Origin: an uncultured Flavobacterium sp.
GTDB taxonomy: Bacteria > Bacteroidota > Bacteroidia > Flavobacteriales > Flavobacteriaceae
Direction of reading: 5' to 3'
DNA: 64,000 bases
NCBI GenBank assembly: GCA_943912855.1
Contig: CALTVC010000012.1
Span: forward strand, 1 to 64,000
Shown here in pieces: positions 1 to 9,156 of this stretch (positions are counted from its first letter, which is position 1; each line of letters starts with the position of its first letter). The position numbers and the translations under genes were made by a program. Below the pieces are notes generated by a model that saw only the letters and a program-made list of their open reading frames with translations, made no database searches and had not been told where the DNA came from.

Positions 1-2082
1 CGGAAGACCACTAAACTGGTAGCCAATAGCATTACCGTATCCAGAGCTTACGCTGTATTGAGGCCTTGTAAGAGTAGCAGCACCAAATACACCTGTAGAA
101 AGTATATCCTGGTTACCTGTAGTACCGTAAGAAGCTCTTAGCTTAAGAAGATCGAAAGCAGAACCCTGCATAAAACTCTCCTTATCTATGTTCCAACGAC
201 CTGAAATTGACCAGAAAGTACCCCATCTGTTATCTCCTGTAAACCTGTATGAAGCATCACGCCTTACTGTACCAGAAAGACCATATTTTTCATCATAGTC
301 ATAATCAGCAGTAGCAAAGTAAGAGAACAAACCTGCAGTAGATTTAGCAGCAGATGCTCCAGGAACGTAATAAGTATTTGAAGACTGGAATGGAATCCAA
401 CCGTTACTTGTTCCGTCTGCATAGAATATAGGGTTAAGACCATTTTGAGTATAACCAAATGACTTACCATGACCTTTCAGATATTCTGTATAAGCAGCTA
501 CCTCAATAGAGTGTTTTTCAGCAAAAGTTTTACTGTAAGAAAGGCTGGTAGAAGTTGTAAGAGCTACACTACGGCTGAAACTTTCAGACTGCGTACCACC
601 AAATTCCTGATCACCTTGCCTAAAATACAATCCGTTAAAACTACTAGGACTAACAACACTAAGACCGTTTGTCTGAGTATAATCTACACCAAACTGAGTT
701 GCAGCAACAAGGTCTGGAGTAATTTTATAGCTAGCCTGTAGCTGACCAATACCTTTAACCTCTTCAGAATAGTTAGTAAAGCCTTTTAGCTTATCCTGTA
801 GATACCAAGGTGTATACTCAAGGTTAGCAGCCTGAGAAGCAAGCCAGTCTGAACCAGGATAACCCCTATCACCACCTAAATTAGAGCTTGCCTCTGGGTA
901 TAAATATGGAGCACCACGAACAGCACCAATAACGTAGTTTTGGTTAACACCACCTGTACCTAAGCTTGAAACAAGGTTAGACCTAGAGTAGTTAGCCGTA
1001 AACACAGTAGAGTAGTTAAATTTATCATCACTACTTTTACCCGAAAGGTTACTCCTAAAGCTAAACCTCTTAAGATCACTACCTTTAAGTATACCTTCTT
1101 GATCAGTAAAACCAAGTGATGTATAAGAACTAAGATTTTTACTACCTGCCGTTAGTGCAAGTTGGTGGTTTTTAATAACACCAGTTCTGTAGAAATAATC
1201 AGTCCAGTCGTAAGAACGCGCAGCAGCAATTTCAGCATCTGTCATACCAGCACCACGACCACCTGAGTTATAATCCTTCTGTAGACCAAGCAATTGCTGG
1301 CTGTTCATTAGGTGATACCTATTGTTCTGCATTGTAGAGAAACCTGTCTGACCTGTATACTTTACAGTTAGACTAGAATCAAAAGAAGCCCTTTTAGTTT
1401 TAACAACGATAACACCATTAGCACCCCTGTTACCATAAATAGCCGTAGCACCAGCATCTTTAAGAACCGATACGGTTTCTATATCAGCTGGGTTAATACT
1501 CCTAAAGTTATCAGAGTTCTGAGGCACACCATCGATTACATAAAGTGGCTCAATGTTACCGTTAACAGAACCAGCACCCCTTAACACTACAGTAGTGTTA
1601 TTAGAACCCGGCTGTCCAGAACCTGAAGAGATGTTAAGACCAGGAACCTGACCTTGAAGTGTTTGAACAAATGATGCGTTAGGACGGTTTTCGATAGTCT
1701 TAGACGTAACCACAGCAACCGCACTAGCCGATTTAGGCCTAGATACAGTCCTGTAACTGTCAATAACAACATCAGTAAGAATTTCTGCACTTTCTTTCAG
1801 CTGTACATTGATTGTTGATGCACCCGCTACAGTTATTACCTGAGGAGCAAAACCAACAAATGAGAACTCCAGCTTATCACCAGGAGCAGCCTCAATGGTA
1901 TACTTACCATCAAAATCAGTTTGTACCGCTAACTGACCACCTACTACTTTAATCGTAGCTTGAGGAACAGCCAACCCTTTATCATCAGTTACAACACCAG
2001 AGATGGCGCGTTTCTGAGCAAAGGAAAACTGAATAAAAAACGCTAAAAGAAGCGTAAAAATCCAAGTAAACTTTGACTTCAT
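1..2082 (-). CDS. SusC/RagA-family TonB-dependent outer-membrane receptor (3' part outside window)
   Basis: Importer pore that takes up large nutrients across the outer membrane using TonB energy, usually capped by a SusD lipoprotein. The frame is open from an ATG at 2082 down to base 1 (694 codons), so the C-terminal barrel lies outside the window. In order one sees a signal peptide ending near FSFAQ, a carboxypeptidase-D-like regulatory domain (about residues 25-100), a plug domain with VVIDSYRTVSRPK, PLYVIDGVP and IYGNRGANGVIVVKTK, then barrel sequence with GTTGNQD. The SusD partner, if present, would lie to the left. Substrate cannot be told. Confidence 0.93.
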   Translation of the reverse strand, partial: MKSKFTWIFTLLLAFFIQFSFAQKRAISGVVTDDKGLAVPQATIKVVGGQLAVQTDFDGKYTIEAAPGDKLEFSFVGFAPQVITVAGASTINVQLKESAEILTDVVIDSYRTVSRPKSASAVAVVTSKTIENRPNASFVQTLQGQVPGLNISSGSGQPGSNNTTVVLRGAGSVNGNIEPLYVIDGVPQNSDNFRSINPADIETVSVLKDAGATAIYGNRGANGVIVVKTKRASFDSSLTVKYTGQTGFSTMQNNRYHLMNSQQLLGLQKDYNSGGRGAGMTDAEIAAARSYDWTDYFYRTGVIKNHQLALTAGSKNLSSYTSLGFTDQEGILKGSDLKRFSFRSNLSGKSSDDKFNYSTVFTANYSRSNLVSSLGTGGVNQNYVIGAVRGAPYLYPEASSNLGGDRGYPGSDWLASQAANLEYTPWYLQDKLKGFTNYSEEVKGIGQLQASYKITPDLVAATQFGVDYTQTNGLSVVSPSSFNGLYFRQGDQEFGGTQSESFSRSVALTTSTSLSYSKTFAEKHSIEVAAYTEYLKGHGKSFGYTQNGLNPIFYADGTSNGWIPFQSSNTYYVPGASAAKSTAGLFSYFATADYDYDEKYGLSGTVRRDASYRFTGDNRWGTFWSISGRWNIDKESFMQGSAFDLLKLRASYGTTGNQDILSTGVFGAATLTRPQYSVSSGYGNAIGYQFSGLP

Positions 2083-2110
2083 ATTTAAATTAATTTGAGT
2101 TAGTTAAGTT

Positions 2111-2142
2111 GCAAAGCTATTAATTTATTTTTATATAACAAA
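2111..2142 (-). promoter_or_regulatory. Bacteroidota-type promoter of the SusC gene
   Basis: On the minus strand TTTG (2142-2139) is followed after 19 nt by TAGCTTTGC (2119-2111). This matches the TTTG-N19-TAnnTTTG sigma-A promoter of Bacteroidota. It lies 28 nt before the start codon. Confidence 0.75.
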
Positions 2143-2250
2143 CTTTTAACATTGCATATTCTTTGACTAAAACGACGTTTTTTTCTAATGTAGACAACAA
2201 ATCCACAACATATTTACATCTATCCATCTCATATTTGTATTTTTTTAAAA

Positions 2251-2279
2251 AAAACATCAGCCACTAGGGCTGATGTTTT
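2251..2279 (-). terminator. Intrinsic terminator after the subtilase gene
   Basis: A perfect 12-bp stem (2251-2262 with 2268-2279) and 5-nt loop. On the minus strand it is followed by a run of U from the A tract at 2247-2254. It lies about 60 nt past the protease stop codon. Confidence 0.85.
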
Positions 2280-2341
2280 ACATTTTATACTTAAGATGTG
2301 ATAATATTAAGAAGGTTGCGTCGTTACAGCAAAAATTTCAT

Positions 2342-4255
2342 CTATTTAACAATAAACTTCTTTACTTGTTGCTTACCCGCATTATTTAACTTCAAAAAGT
2401 AAACTCCTGAGTTAAACGAAGAAGTATCAATTCTTTCTACAGAAGAAGCAGCTTTACGAGAAAGAACTTCCCTACCCTGAACATCAAAAACAGTGATTAC
2501 AGCATCGTCACTAAATGACGACTCTGCAAGCTGAACATTTACAAATCCAGCAGAAGGGTTTGGCCATACCATAAGATCATCAGCAGTAAGTTTTTTTACA
2601 GAGTTAACCTGGCTTATACCTGTAACAATAAGTGTATAATCCTGAGAACCTCCAGTAAGCGTACCTTTATGACTAACTGTGATTGTATATAAACCTGAAG
2701 CGTCAGACACATCTACCTTTTCAAAGTTATCAGCATCATTATTTGCCTGAACTATATACGGATTCCCAAAAGAAGGATTAACACCCCAAGGGAAATAAAC
2801 TTCACTAGAAGAATTCGTAACTCTTAAATCAAGGTTGTTTACAAGTGTTGGAGTAGCAGAATCTGTCGTTCCGTTAGCCACAGCCCCTGCAGGATCTGTC
2901 CATGAAATAGAAGCAGCCATTTTTGCAGAATCATCCGCAAGCACTTGTATCTCATAAGTACCACCTTGACTAAGTGTTCTTTCATCAAAAACAACAGTAC
3001 TACTATTTTCTTTAGCCCTTGAAAGCACAGAAGCTGAAGCCTCCGCATTTACAAGTCCCCAACCTGTCATTACATCCGGACCTTCTTCATCTCCGATTTC
3101 ATCTGCTGTATGACTAAGTAGCCCTCTTACACTTGCAGAAAGCATATAATTAGGTTGCTCAGGATTATCTGATGGATGCAGATTAGAGAAATGTTGTTGC
3201 AAAAGCATAATTACACCGGTAATACCAGGCGCAGCCATAGAAGTACCACTCTCCATAGCATACTCATTATTTCCTGCACTTGAAGAAGAATACACAGCAA
3301 CACCTTTGGTCGCAATATTTGGTTTTATCCTGTAATCATCTGTAGGACCAAAGTTAGTAAATGAAGCAAGCACTACCTGGTTAGGCTCAATAGTAGAATA
3401 ATCATATACCTGCTGAACCGCTGCTACTGTAAGCGTATTTTTTGCAACACCAAACTGAGAAAGCAAATCATATCCAAACTTAGTAGGATTAATCCCGCTA
3501 TTCCTATCATTACCCGCAGCAATTACGGGCTGATAATACGGAAAGTCGTATGTTATACGATCAACTTCCCTTGCAGTACTGTCATACTTACCAAATATGG
3601 ACATATTACTAACCCTATCTCCTCTTAAACCATAAGAATGACAAGAAGTTATTATCTGATCAGCCAACGCCCTCATCTCATAACTATCATTATCCCAGTC
3701 ATCAGAATACAAAAACCCTTGATAAGCTATACCTTTAGCGGTTGGAGTATTACCACCATTACCTATAACAGTACCAGCCACGTGTGTAGAGTGCAAAGAA
3801 AGTTCAGTTCCGTTTGTCTCCATAATCTCAACTCTACCAGAAAAAGTAGTATGGGTAGCAAGAACTTTTCCTTCATCCCATATACCACCTTTAATACCTG
3901 CACCTGTCAAAGACAGTCCTGCAGCTCCACCTGGATAAACCCTATTAGCTCTTGATGTACGGGCAGAACCGGCATTAAACGTCGAAAAATAAATAGGCTG
4001 ACCATCTTCCGTAAAACGCCTAAGCCTACTTACCGAACCATCTTTCTCTTTAACAACAAGAGGAATCCCCATCTCTTTTGCCTTCGCAATGGTTTGCTCC
4101 TTTTGAATAGTATATTCTTTTTTAGCTTCAGCTAATGCCGCTTCCTGCTCTTGGGGAGTCAACCTTGTATATTTGTTTTTAGTTTGCCCGTTCACAGACA
4201 CAGCAAAAACAAGCATACCGAAAAGTACAAACCCTTTTACAGTATTTTTTTTCAT
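2342..4255 (-). CDS. Secreted S8 subtilisin-like serine protease with T9SS sorting domain
   Basis: Extracellular or cell-surface endopeptidase. A signal peptide (residues 1-23, ending VNGQ) sends it to the periplasm. The S8 catalytic triad is visible as D127 (GGIWDEGK), H158 (HSTHVAGT) and S339 (ESGTSMAAPG), with the oxyanion N249 in AAGND. A jelly-roll P-domain-like stretch follows, and the last 75 or so residues (VWPNPSAG to QVKKFIVK) form a type A C-terminal domain recognised by the type IX secretion system, which is restricted to Bacteroidota. At 637 residues it is a typical size. It stands alone between two divergent promoters and its own terminator. Confidence 0.94.
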   Translation of the reverse strand: MKKNTVKGFVLFGMLVFAVSVNGQTKNKYTRLTPQEQEAALAEAKKEYTIQKEQTIAKAKEMGIPLVVKEKDGSVSRLRRFTEDGQPIYFSTFNAGSARTSRANRVYPGGAAGLSLTGAGIKGGIWDEGKVLATHTTFSGRVEIMETNGTELSLHSTHVAGTVIGNGGNTPTAKGIAYQGFLYSDDWDNDSYEMRALADQIITSCHSYGLRGDRVSNMSIFGKYDSTAREVDRITYDFPYYQPVIAAGNDRNSGINPTKFGYDLLSQFGVAKNTLTVAAVQQVYDYSTIEPNQVVLASFTNFGPTDDYRIKPNIATKGVAVYSSSSAGNNEYAMESGTSMAAPGITGVIMLLQQHFSNLHPSDNPEQPNYMLSASVRGLLSHTADEIGDEEGPDVMTGWGLVNAEASASVLSRAKENSSTVVFDERTLSQGGTYEIQVLADDSAKMAASISWTDPAGAVANGTTDSATPTLVNNLDLRVTNSSSEVYFPWGVNPSFGNPYIVQANNDADNFEKVDVSDASGLYTITVSHKGTLTGGSQDYTLIVTGISQVNSVKKLTADDLMVWPNPSAGFVNVQLAESSFSDDAVITVFDVQGREVLSRKAASSVERIDTSSFNSGVYFLKLNNAGKQQVKKFIVK

Positions 4256-4329
4256 GATTTGAGTAAAGTATAATTTATAGTTAATAGTTTTTTATGATAA
4301 GAAAATATCCCATATTTTATATCGGAAAA

Positions 4330-4363
4330 GCAAAAATAGAAATAATAACAGATTATTGCACAA
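4330..4363 (-). promoter_or_regulatory. Promoter of the subtilase gene
   Basis: Minus-strand -7 box TATTTTTGC (4338-4330) with a possible TTG -33 element at 4363-4361, spacer 22 nt. The leader would be about 70 nt. The spacing is at the long end, so the -33 element is uncertain. Confidence 0.55.
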
Positions 4364-4414
4364 CAAATTAAACTTTAACTATTAAAAGTTATATTTATAA
4401 CAATATTTCTCTGT

Positions 4415-4422
4415 TAACTTTG
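4415..4422 (+). promoter_or_regulatory. -7 box of rnhB promoter
   Basis: TAACTTTG followed by C, a match to TAnnTTTG, 16 nt before the rnhB ATG. No clear TTTG -33 element was seen. Confidence 0.55.
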
Positions 4423-4438
4423 CATTAAAACAAATACA

Positions 4439-5044
4439 ATGCTTTTACTGAAACACTCTGCCTTTCAGACAGAAACAGGAACTGATGAAGCCGGCCGTGG
4501 CTGCCTTGCCGGTCCCGTTACCGCAGCTGCCGTAATTTTACCCGAAGACTTCTCGCTTGAGTTACTCAACGACTCTAAACAGCTTTCTGAAAAAACACGT
4601 TTTAAATTACGTCCGCTTATAGAAGAAATGGCTATTTGTTATAAAGTAGTACATCTTGAACCTATAATCATTGACGAAATAAACATCCTAAACGCGTCTA
4701 TCCGCGCCATGCAAGAATGCATAACCCAACTTACACCGAGACCTGAATACATTATAGTAGACGGCAACCGTTTTAAACCTGTAGAAGACATACCCCACAG
4801 TTGCATCATTAAAGGTGATGGCAAATACCTGAGTATAGCAGCAGCCTCGGTTTTAGCAAAAACCTATCGTGATGAGTACATGGAACGCATTCATGAAGAA
4901 TACCCCATGTACAACTGGAAAAAGAATAAGGGTTACCCCACGAAAGAACACCGTGAAGCCATAAGAAAATACGGCCCTACAAAATACCACCGCATGTCGT
5001 TTCAGTTATTCCCATCGCAACTGGAAATGGATTTCGGCCTGTAG
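4439..5044 (+). CDS. rnhB: Ribonuclease HII
   Basis: Cuts the RNA strand of RNA-DNA hybrids and removes single ribonucleotides misincorporated in DNA. The family motif TDEAGRGCLAGPV gives active-site D16 and E17; D108 (IIVDGN) and D145 (TYRDEYM) complete the metal-binding acidic set. The length of 201 residues is usual. The C-terminus has the YPTKEHREAI and GPTKYHR segments typical of the family. The ATG at 4439 fits the promoter box just upstream. It converges with lipB, leaving only 3 nt between the stops. Confidence 0.97.
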   Translation: MLLLKHSAFQTETGTDEAGRGCLAGPVTAAAVILPEDFSLELLNDSKQLSEKTRFKLRPLIEEMAICYKVVHLEPIIIDEINILNASIRAMQECITQLTPRPEYIIVDGNRFKPVEDIPHSCIIKGDGKYLSIAAASVLAKTYRDEYMERIHEEYPMYNWKKNKGYPTKEHREAIRKYGPTKYHRMSFQLFPSQLEMDFGL

Positions 5045-5047
5045 AAA

Positions 5048-5770
5048 TTATTCCGCCGATACAGCAGTAGTTGAAGTTACCATTTCCGCTTCAAAAAGCT
5101 GTGCAAAGTATTTCAGGATTTTTTCTTTAACTTCCGTTTCATTTATATGCCTGTTCAGCTCAGCATGTAGTGAAGTTACCGCTTTACCACGAATGCCACA
5201 CGGAATGATATTATCAAAATACCCCAGGTTGGCATTTACATTCAGCGCAAAGCCGTGCATGGTTACCCAGCGTGAAGCACGCACTCCCATAGCACATATC
5301 TTACGGGCAAACGGTGTACCCGCATCCAGCCAAACACCGGTTTCACCATCGCTACGCACTCCGGTAAGCCCGTAATCGGCAAGAACCATAATCATGGTTT
5401 CTTCCATCAGACGCAGGTATTTGTGTATATCGGTAAAAAAGTTTTCCAAATCCAGTATTGGGTATCCTACAATCTGTCCGGGACCATGGTAGGTAATATC
5501 CCCTCCCCTGTTTACTTTATAGTACGTAGCACCTCTTTCTTCAAGTTGCTTTTCATTGATAAGCAGGTTAGAAAAATCGCCACTTTTACCTAGCGTATAT
5601 ACATGCGGATGCTCCACAAAAAGAAAATGATTCGGCGTTTCTGTATCCGTCCCCTCCCTGCGGTTAGCTATTTTTAAATCATGTGTTTTCTGAAAAAGTT
5701 GCTCCTGGTATTCCCACGTATCTTTATAATCCTTTTCACCTAAATCCTGCACAAATATTTTCCTGTTCAT
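5048..5770 (-). CDS. lipB: Lipoyl(octanoyl)transferase LipB
   Basis: Moves octanoate from acyl carrier protein to lipoyl-dependent enzymes (E2 subunits, GcvH) in the cytoplasm, the first step of lipoate synthesis. Family marks are RGGDITYHGPGQIVGYPI (about residues 88-105), the catalytic lysine K157 in ARKICAMGVR and the acyl-accepting cysteine C191 in IIPCGIRGKAVTSL. The length of 240 residues is normal. lipA is not in the window. A -7 box CAAATTTA on the plus strand (TAAATTTG on the coding strand, 5804-5797) lies 26 nt upstream of the ATG. Confidence 0.96.
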   Translation of the reverse strand: MNRKIFVQDLGEKDYKDTWEYQEQLFQKTHDLKIANRREGTDTETPNHFLFVEHPHVYTLGKSGDFSNLLINEKQLEERGATYYKVNRGGDITYHGPGQIVGYPILDLENFFTDIHKYLRLMEETMIMVLADYGLTGVRSDGETGVWLDAGTPFARKICAMGVRASRWVTMHGFALNVNANLGYFDNIIPCGIRGKAVTSLHAELNRHINETEVKEKILKYFAQLFEAEMVTSTTAVSAE

Positions 5771-5796
5771 GGTATAGAGCCTAATGTTTTACACTA

Positions 5797-5804
5797 CAAA
5801 TTTA
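5797..5804 (-). promoter_or_regulatory. -7 box of lipB promoter
   Basis: TAAATTTG on the minus strand, a full match to TAnnTTTG, 26 nt before the lipB ATG. The -33 element is unclear. Confidence 0.5.
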
Positions 5805-5853
5805 CGAACATATTAATACAAAACCACCAATACGTTACACGGTTAATTTCAAA

Positions 5854-5883
5854 TTGCTTATTCATTAACATTCATTATCTTTG
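5854..5883 (+). promoter_or_regulatory. Promoter of lysS
   Basis: TTG (5854-5856), 19-nt spacer, TATCTTTG (5876-5883) followed by C. It lies 32 nt before the lysS ATG. Confidence 0.75.
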
Positions 5884-5915
5884 CTCCCTTAAAAACACTA
5901 ATAATTTAATACATC

Positions 5916-7610
5916 ATGCAGCTTTCAGAACAGGAAATTATCCGCAGAGAAAAACTGGACACGCTGAGAAACCTCGGCATAGAACCATATCCCGCCAACC
6001 TTTTTCCGGTAGACACTACCAGTAAACAGGTTAAGGAAGATTTTTCTGAAGGCAAGAAGGTGGTACTGGCAGGTCGTGTAATGAGCATGCGTATACAGGG
6101 TAAAGCCTCGTTTGCAGAGCTTCAGGACAGCGAAGGCCGTATACAGATCTATGTAAACCGCGACGAAATTTGTACCGGAGAGGACAAATCAAAATACAAC
6201 GACCTGTTTAAAAAACTGATTGACCTTGGCGACTTCATTGGCGTAGAAGGTAAACTGTTTACTACACAGGTAGGCGAGAAATCAGTTTGGGTAACCGACT
6301 TCACGCTACTTAGCAAAACACTTCGTCCGCTTCCGTTACCAAAAACGGATGCCGACGGTAATACGTTTGACGGATTTACAGATCCTGAACTACGTTACCG
6401 CCAGCGTTATGTAGACCTAGTGGTGAACCCGCAGGTAAAAGAGGTGTTTGTAAAACGCACCAAACTGTACAGCGCCATGCGTAACTTCTTTAACGACAAA
6501 GGTTATTTTGAAGTTGAAACCCCTATCCTACAATCGATTCCGGGTGGAGCGAGCGCTAGGCCATTTATTACACACCACAACTCGCTGGATATTCCGCTGT
6601 ACATGCGTATTGCAAACGAGCTATATCTAAAACGCCTTATTGTAGGTGGTTTTGACGGTGTGTATGAGTTCAGTAAAAACTTCCGTAACGAAGGTATGGA
6701 TCGTACCCATAACCCTGAGTTTACGGCTATGGAAATATATGTAGCCTACAAAGACTACAACTGGATGATGGACTTCACCGAAAACCTGCTGGAGCACTGT
6801 GCCATTGCGGTTAACGGTACCAGCGAAGCTACGTTTGGCGAACATAAAGTTGACTTTAAAGCACCGTATGCCCGTGTAACCATGACCGATGCAATCAAGC
6901 AATTCACAGGGTTTGACATCACAGGTAAAACCGAAGCAGAACTGTTTGAAGCAGCACGCGGTATGGGCATTGCTGTAGACGAAACTATGGGTAAAGGCAA
7001 GCTTATCGATGAGATATTTGGCGAGAAATGTGAGGGCAACTTTATTCAGCCTACGTTCATTACCGATTATCCTATCGAGATGAGTCCGCTGTGTAAAAAA
7101 CACCGTGAAAATCCGGAACTTACAGAGCGTTTTGAGCTTATGGTATGTGGCAAGGAGATTGCTAATGCCTACAGCGAGCTAAACGACCCTATAGATCAGC
7201 GTGAGCGTTTTGAAGCCCAGCTGAAGCTTAGCGAGCGTGGCGACGTAGAAGCAGCTCAATTCATAGATAACGACTTCCTACGTGCGCTTGAATACGGTAT
7301 GCCACCTACATCGGGTCTTGGTATTGGCATGGACAGGCTTATCATGTTCCTGACGAATAATCCAAGCATACAGGAAGTACTGTTCTTCCCGCAAATGCGC
7401 CCTGAGAAGAAAGGCCCTGAGCTTACAGAAGATGAAAAAGCAGTTGCTGAGCTTGCTAAGGCAGCCGGACAACTTGCCTTGGATGCACTTAAAACACAAG
7501 CCAACCTAAGCGGTAAGAAATGGGATGCAGCAATGAAAGGTCTTGCAAAACACGGACTACTAAAAGTAACCCTTGAAGGCGATACTAAAACTGTCGAATA
7601 CAAAGGATAA
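5916..7610 (+). CDS. lysS: Lysyl-tRNA synthetase, class II
   Basis: Charges tRNA-Lys in the cytoplasm. An N-terminal anticodon-binding OB fold (about residues 50-135, VVLAGRVMSMR to VTDFTLLSK) precedes the class II catalytic core. Motif 2 is FRNEGMDRTHNPEFTAMEIY (256-275) and motif 3 is GIGMDRLIMF (468-477). A helical tail of about 60 residues after motif 3 (from about 505) makes it longer (564) than the E. coli enzyme; this tail is common in Bacteroidota. It has its own promoter and terminator, so it is probably monocistronic. Confidence 0.97.
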   Translation: MQLSEQEIIRREKLDTLRNLGIEPYPANLFPVDTTSKQVKEDFSEGKKVVLAGRVMSMRIQGKASFAELQDSEGRIQIYVNRDEICTGEDKSKYNDLFKKLIDLGDFIGVEGKLFTTQVGEKSVWVTDFTLLSKTLRPLPLPKTDADGNTFDGFTDPELRYRQRYVDLVVNPQVKEVFVKRTKLYSAMRNFFNDKGYFEVETPILQSIPGGASARPFITHHNSLDIPLYMRIANELYLKRLIVGGFDGVYEFSKNFRNEGMDRTHNPEFTAMEIYVAYKDYNWMMDFTENLLEHCAIAVNGTSEATFGEHKVDFKAPYARVTMTDAIKQFTGFDITGKTEAELFEAARGMGIAVDETMGKGKLIDEIFGEKCEGNFIQPTFITDYPIEMSPLCKKHRENPELTERFELMVCGKEIANAYSELNDPIDQRERFEAQLKLSERGDVEAAQFIDNDFLRALEYGMPPTSGLGIGMDRLIMFLTNNPSIQEVLFFPQMRPEKKGPELTEDEKAVAELAKAAGQLALDALKTQANLSGKKWDAAMKGLAKHGLLKVTLEGDTKTVEYKG

Positions 7611-7630
7611 TCCTTTATATCAATACACAC

Positions 7631-7660
7631 AAAACCCGGGCAAACGTCCGGGTTTTCTTT
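7631..7660 (+). terminator. Intrinsic terminator of lysS
   Basis: 9-bp stem AAAACCCGG (7631-7639) with CCGGGTTTT (7648-7656), an 8-nt loop, then CTTTTAT. It lies 20 nt past the lysS stop. Confidence 0.85.
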
Positions 7661-7669
7661 TATACTTTT

Positions 7670-7784
7670 TTTGCCACGAATTTCACGAATTATCACTAAT
7701 CAATGGAACATATTCATTTCTAGCCATACTCAAAGTAATCCAAGAGAAATAGAATTTGTGTTAATTCGTGAAATTCGCGGCAAA
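7670..7784. repeat. Palindromic intergenic element with 23-bp arms
   Basis: Arms 7670-7692 and 7762-7784 are inverted copies matching at 22 of 23 positions, around a 69-nt centre with no gene. The arms contain the tandem word CACGAATT. It sits between the converging lysS and eno genes and outside both of their terminators. It looks like a small non-coding mobile or REP-like element; compare 50348-50435. Confidence 0.7.
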
Positions 7785-7794
7785 TAAAACTAAA

Positions 7795-7817
7795 AAAGCC
7801 CCGCAATGCGGGGCTTT
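7795..7817 (-). terminator. Intrinsic terminator of the carA-eno operon
   Basis: 10-bp stem AAAGCCCCGC (7795-7804) with GCGGGGCTTT (7808-7817). The A-rich stretch at 7786-7797 gives a U tract on the minus strand. It lies 21 nt past the eno stop. Confidence 0.87.
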
Positions 7818-7837
7818 CATATACATAATCAGAATGA

Positions 7838-9133
7838 TTAAGCTTTTACTTTGAATGCTTTTTCACCAGGGAAATAAGCTACTTCACCAAGCTCCTCTTC
7901 AATACGAAGAAGTTGGTTGTATTTAGCCATACGGTCTGAACGTGAAGCAGAACCGGTCTTGATCTGACCACAGTTAAGGGCTACAGCAAGGTCGGCAATA
8001 GTGTTATCTTCAGTTTCTCCCGAACGGTGCGACATTACTGAAGTATAACCGGCGTTGTGAGCCATGTTTACAGCAGCGATAGTCTCAGTAAGAGTACCAA
8101 TTTGGTTTACTTTAATAAGGATTGAGTTAGCAATGCTCTGGTCAATACCTCTTGAAAGACGCTCTACGTTAGTAACGAATAAATCGTCACCTACAAGCTG
8201 TACTTTATCACCGATTTTCTCAGTAAGTAGTTTCCAGCCAGCCCAGTCATCCTCATACATACCATCTTCAATAGAGATGATAGGGTATTTAGCAGCAAGT
8301 TCTGCAAGGTATTCTACCTGCTCCTCTGAAGTACGGATTTTTCCGGTTGGACCTTCAAATTTAGAGTAGTCGTATTTACCGTTTACATAGAACTCAGAAG
8401 CAGCACAGTCAAGAGCAATCTTAACGTCGTCACCAAAAGTGTAACCTGCTTTCTCTACAGCGATTTTAATAGTTTCAAGGGCATCTTCAGTACCACCTTC
8501 AAAGTTTGGTGCAAAACCACCTTCGTCACCTACAGCAGTACTAAGACCACGGTCATGAAGAACTTTCTTAAGGTTATGGAATACTTCAGTACCTATTTTC
8601 ATAGCGTGAGTGAAGCTTTCTGCTTTTACAGGGAAGATCATGAACTCCTGGAACGCGATAGGCGCATCTGAGTGCGAACCACCGTTTACAATGTTCATCA
8701 TTGGCACAGGAAGCGTATTACCAGATACACCGCCTACGTAACGGTAAAGTGGCAGGCCAAGCTCATTAGCAGCAGCTTTAGCCACAGCAAGAGACACACC
8801 AAGAATGGCGTTAGCACCAAGGTTTGATTTATTAGCTGTACCATCTAGCTCTATCATAGTTTTGTCTATAGCGTTTTGCTCAAATACAGACATACCTACA
8901 ACAGCAGCAGCAATGGTAGTATTAACGTTCTCAACAGCTTTTAGAACACCTTTACCCATATAATCTTTACCGCCATCGCGCAGCTCTACTGCCTCGTGCT
9001 CGCCTGTTGAAGCTCCTGATGGAACAGCAGCCCTACCAAGGATACCGTTTTCTGTAATTACATCTACTTCTACCGTTGGATTTCCACGAGAGTCAAGTAT
9101 TTGCCTGGCGTGTACTTTGATAATAATACTCAT
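7838..9133 (-). CDS. eno: Enolase (phosphopyruvate hydratase)
   Basis: Interconverts 2-phosphoglycerate and phosphoenolpyruvate in glycolysis. The catalytic base pair E204 (GDEGGFAPN) and K341 (ILIKVNQIGT) is present. The Mg ligands are D242, E289 (SIEDGM) and D316 (GDD), and the signature MSHRSGETED includes H369. The length of 431 residues is standard. It lies 23 nt downstream of carA with no promoter seen between, so the two are probably co-transcribed. Confidence 0.98.
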   Translation of the reverse strand: MSIIIKVHARQILDSRGNPTVEVDVITENGILGRAAVPSGASTGEHEAVELRDGGKDYMGKGVLKAVENVNTTIAAAVVGMSVFEQNAIDKTMIELDGTANKSNLGANAILGVSLAVAKAAANELGLPLYRYVGGVSGNTLPVPMMNIVNGGSHSDAPIAFQEFMIFPVKAESFTHAMKIGTEVFHNLKKVLHDRGLSTAVGDEGGFAPNFEGGTEDALETIKIAVEKAGYTFGDDVKIALDCAASEFYVNGKYDYSKFEGPTGKIRTSEEQVEYLAELAAKYPIISIEDGMYEDDWAGWKLLTEKIGDKVQLVGDDLFVTNVERLSRGIDQSIANSILIKVNQIGTLTETIAAVNMAHNAGYTSVMSHRSGETEDNTIADLAVALNCGQIKTGSASRSDRMAKYNQLLRIEEELGEVAYFPGEKAFKVKA

Positions 9134-9156
9134 AATCGCTTAGGTTGTTTTAAAAT

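Noticed and set aside
6627..7103. 158-codon open frame on the - strand within lysS
   Set aside because: Antisense to class II synthetase core; Cys/His-rich look is a by-product of the complementary codons.
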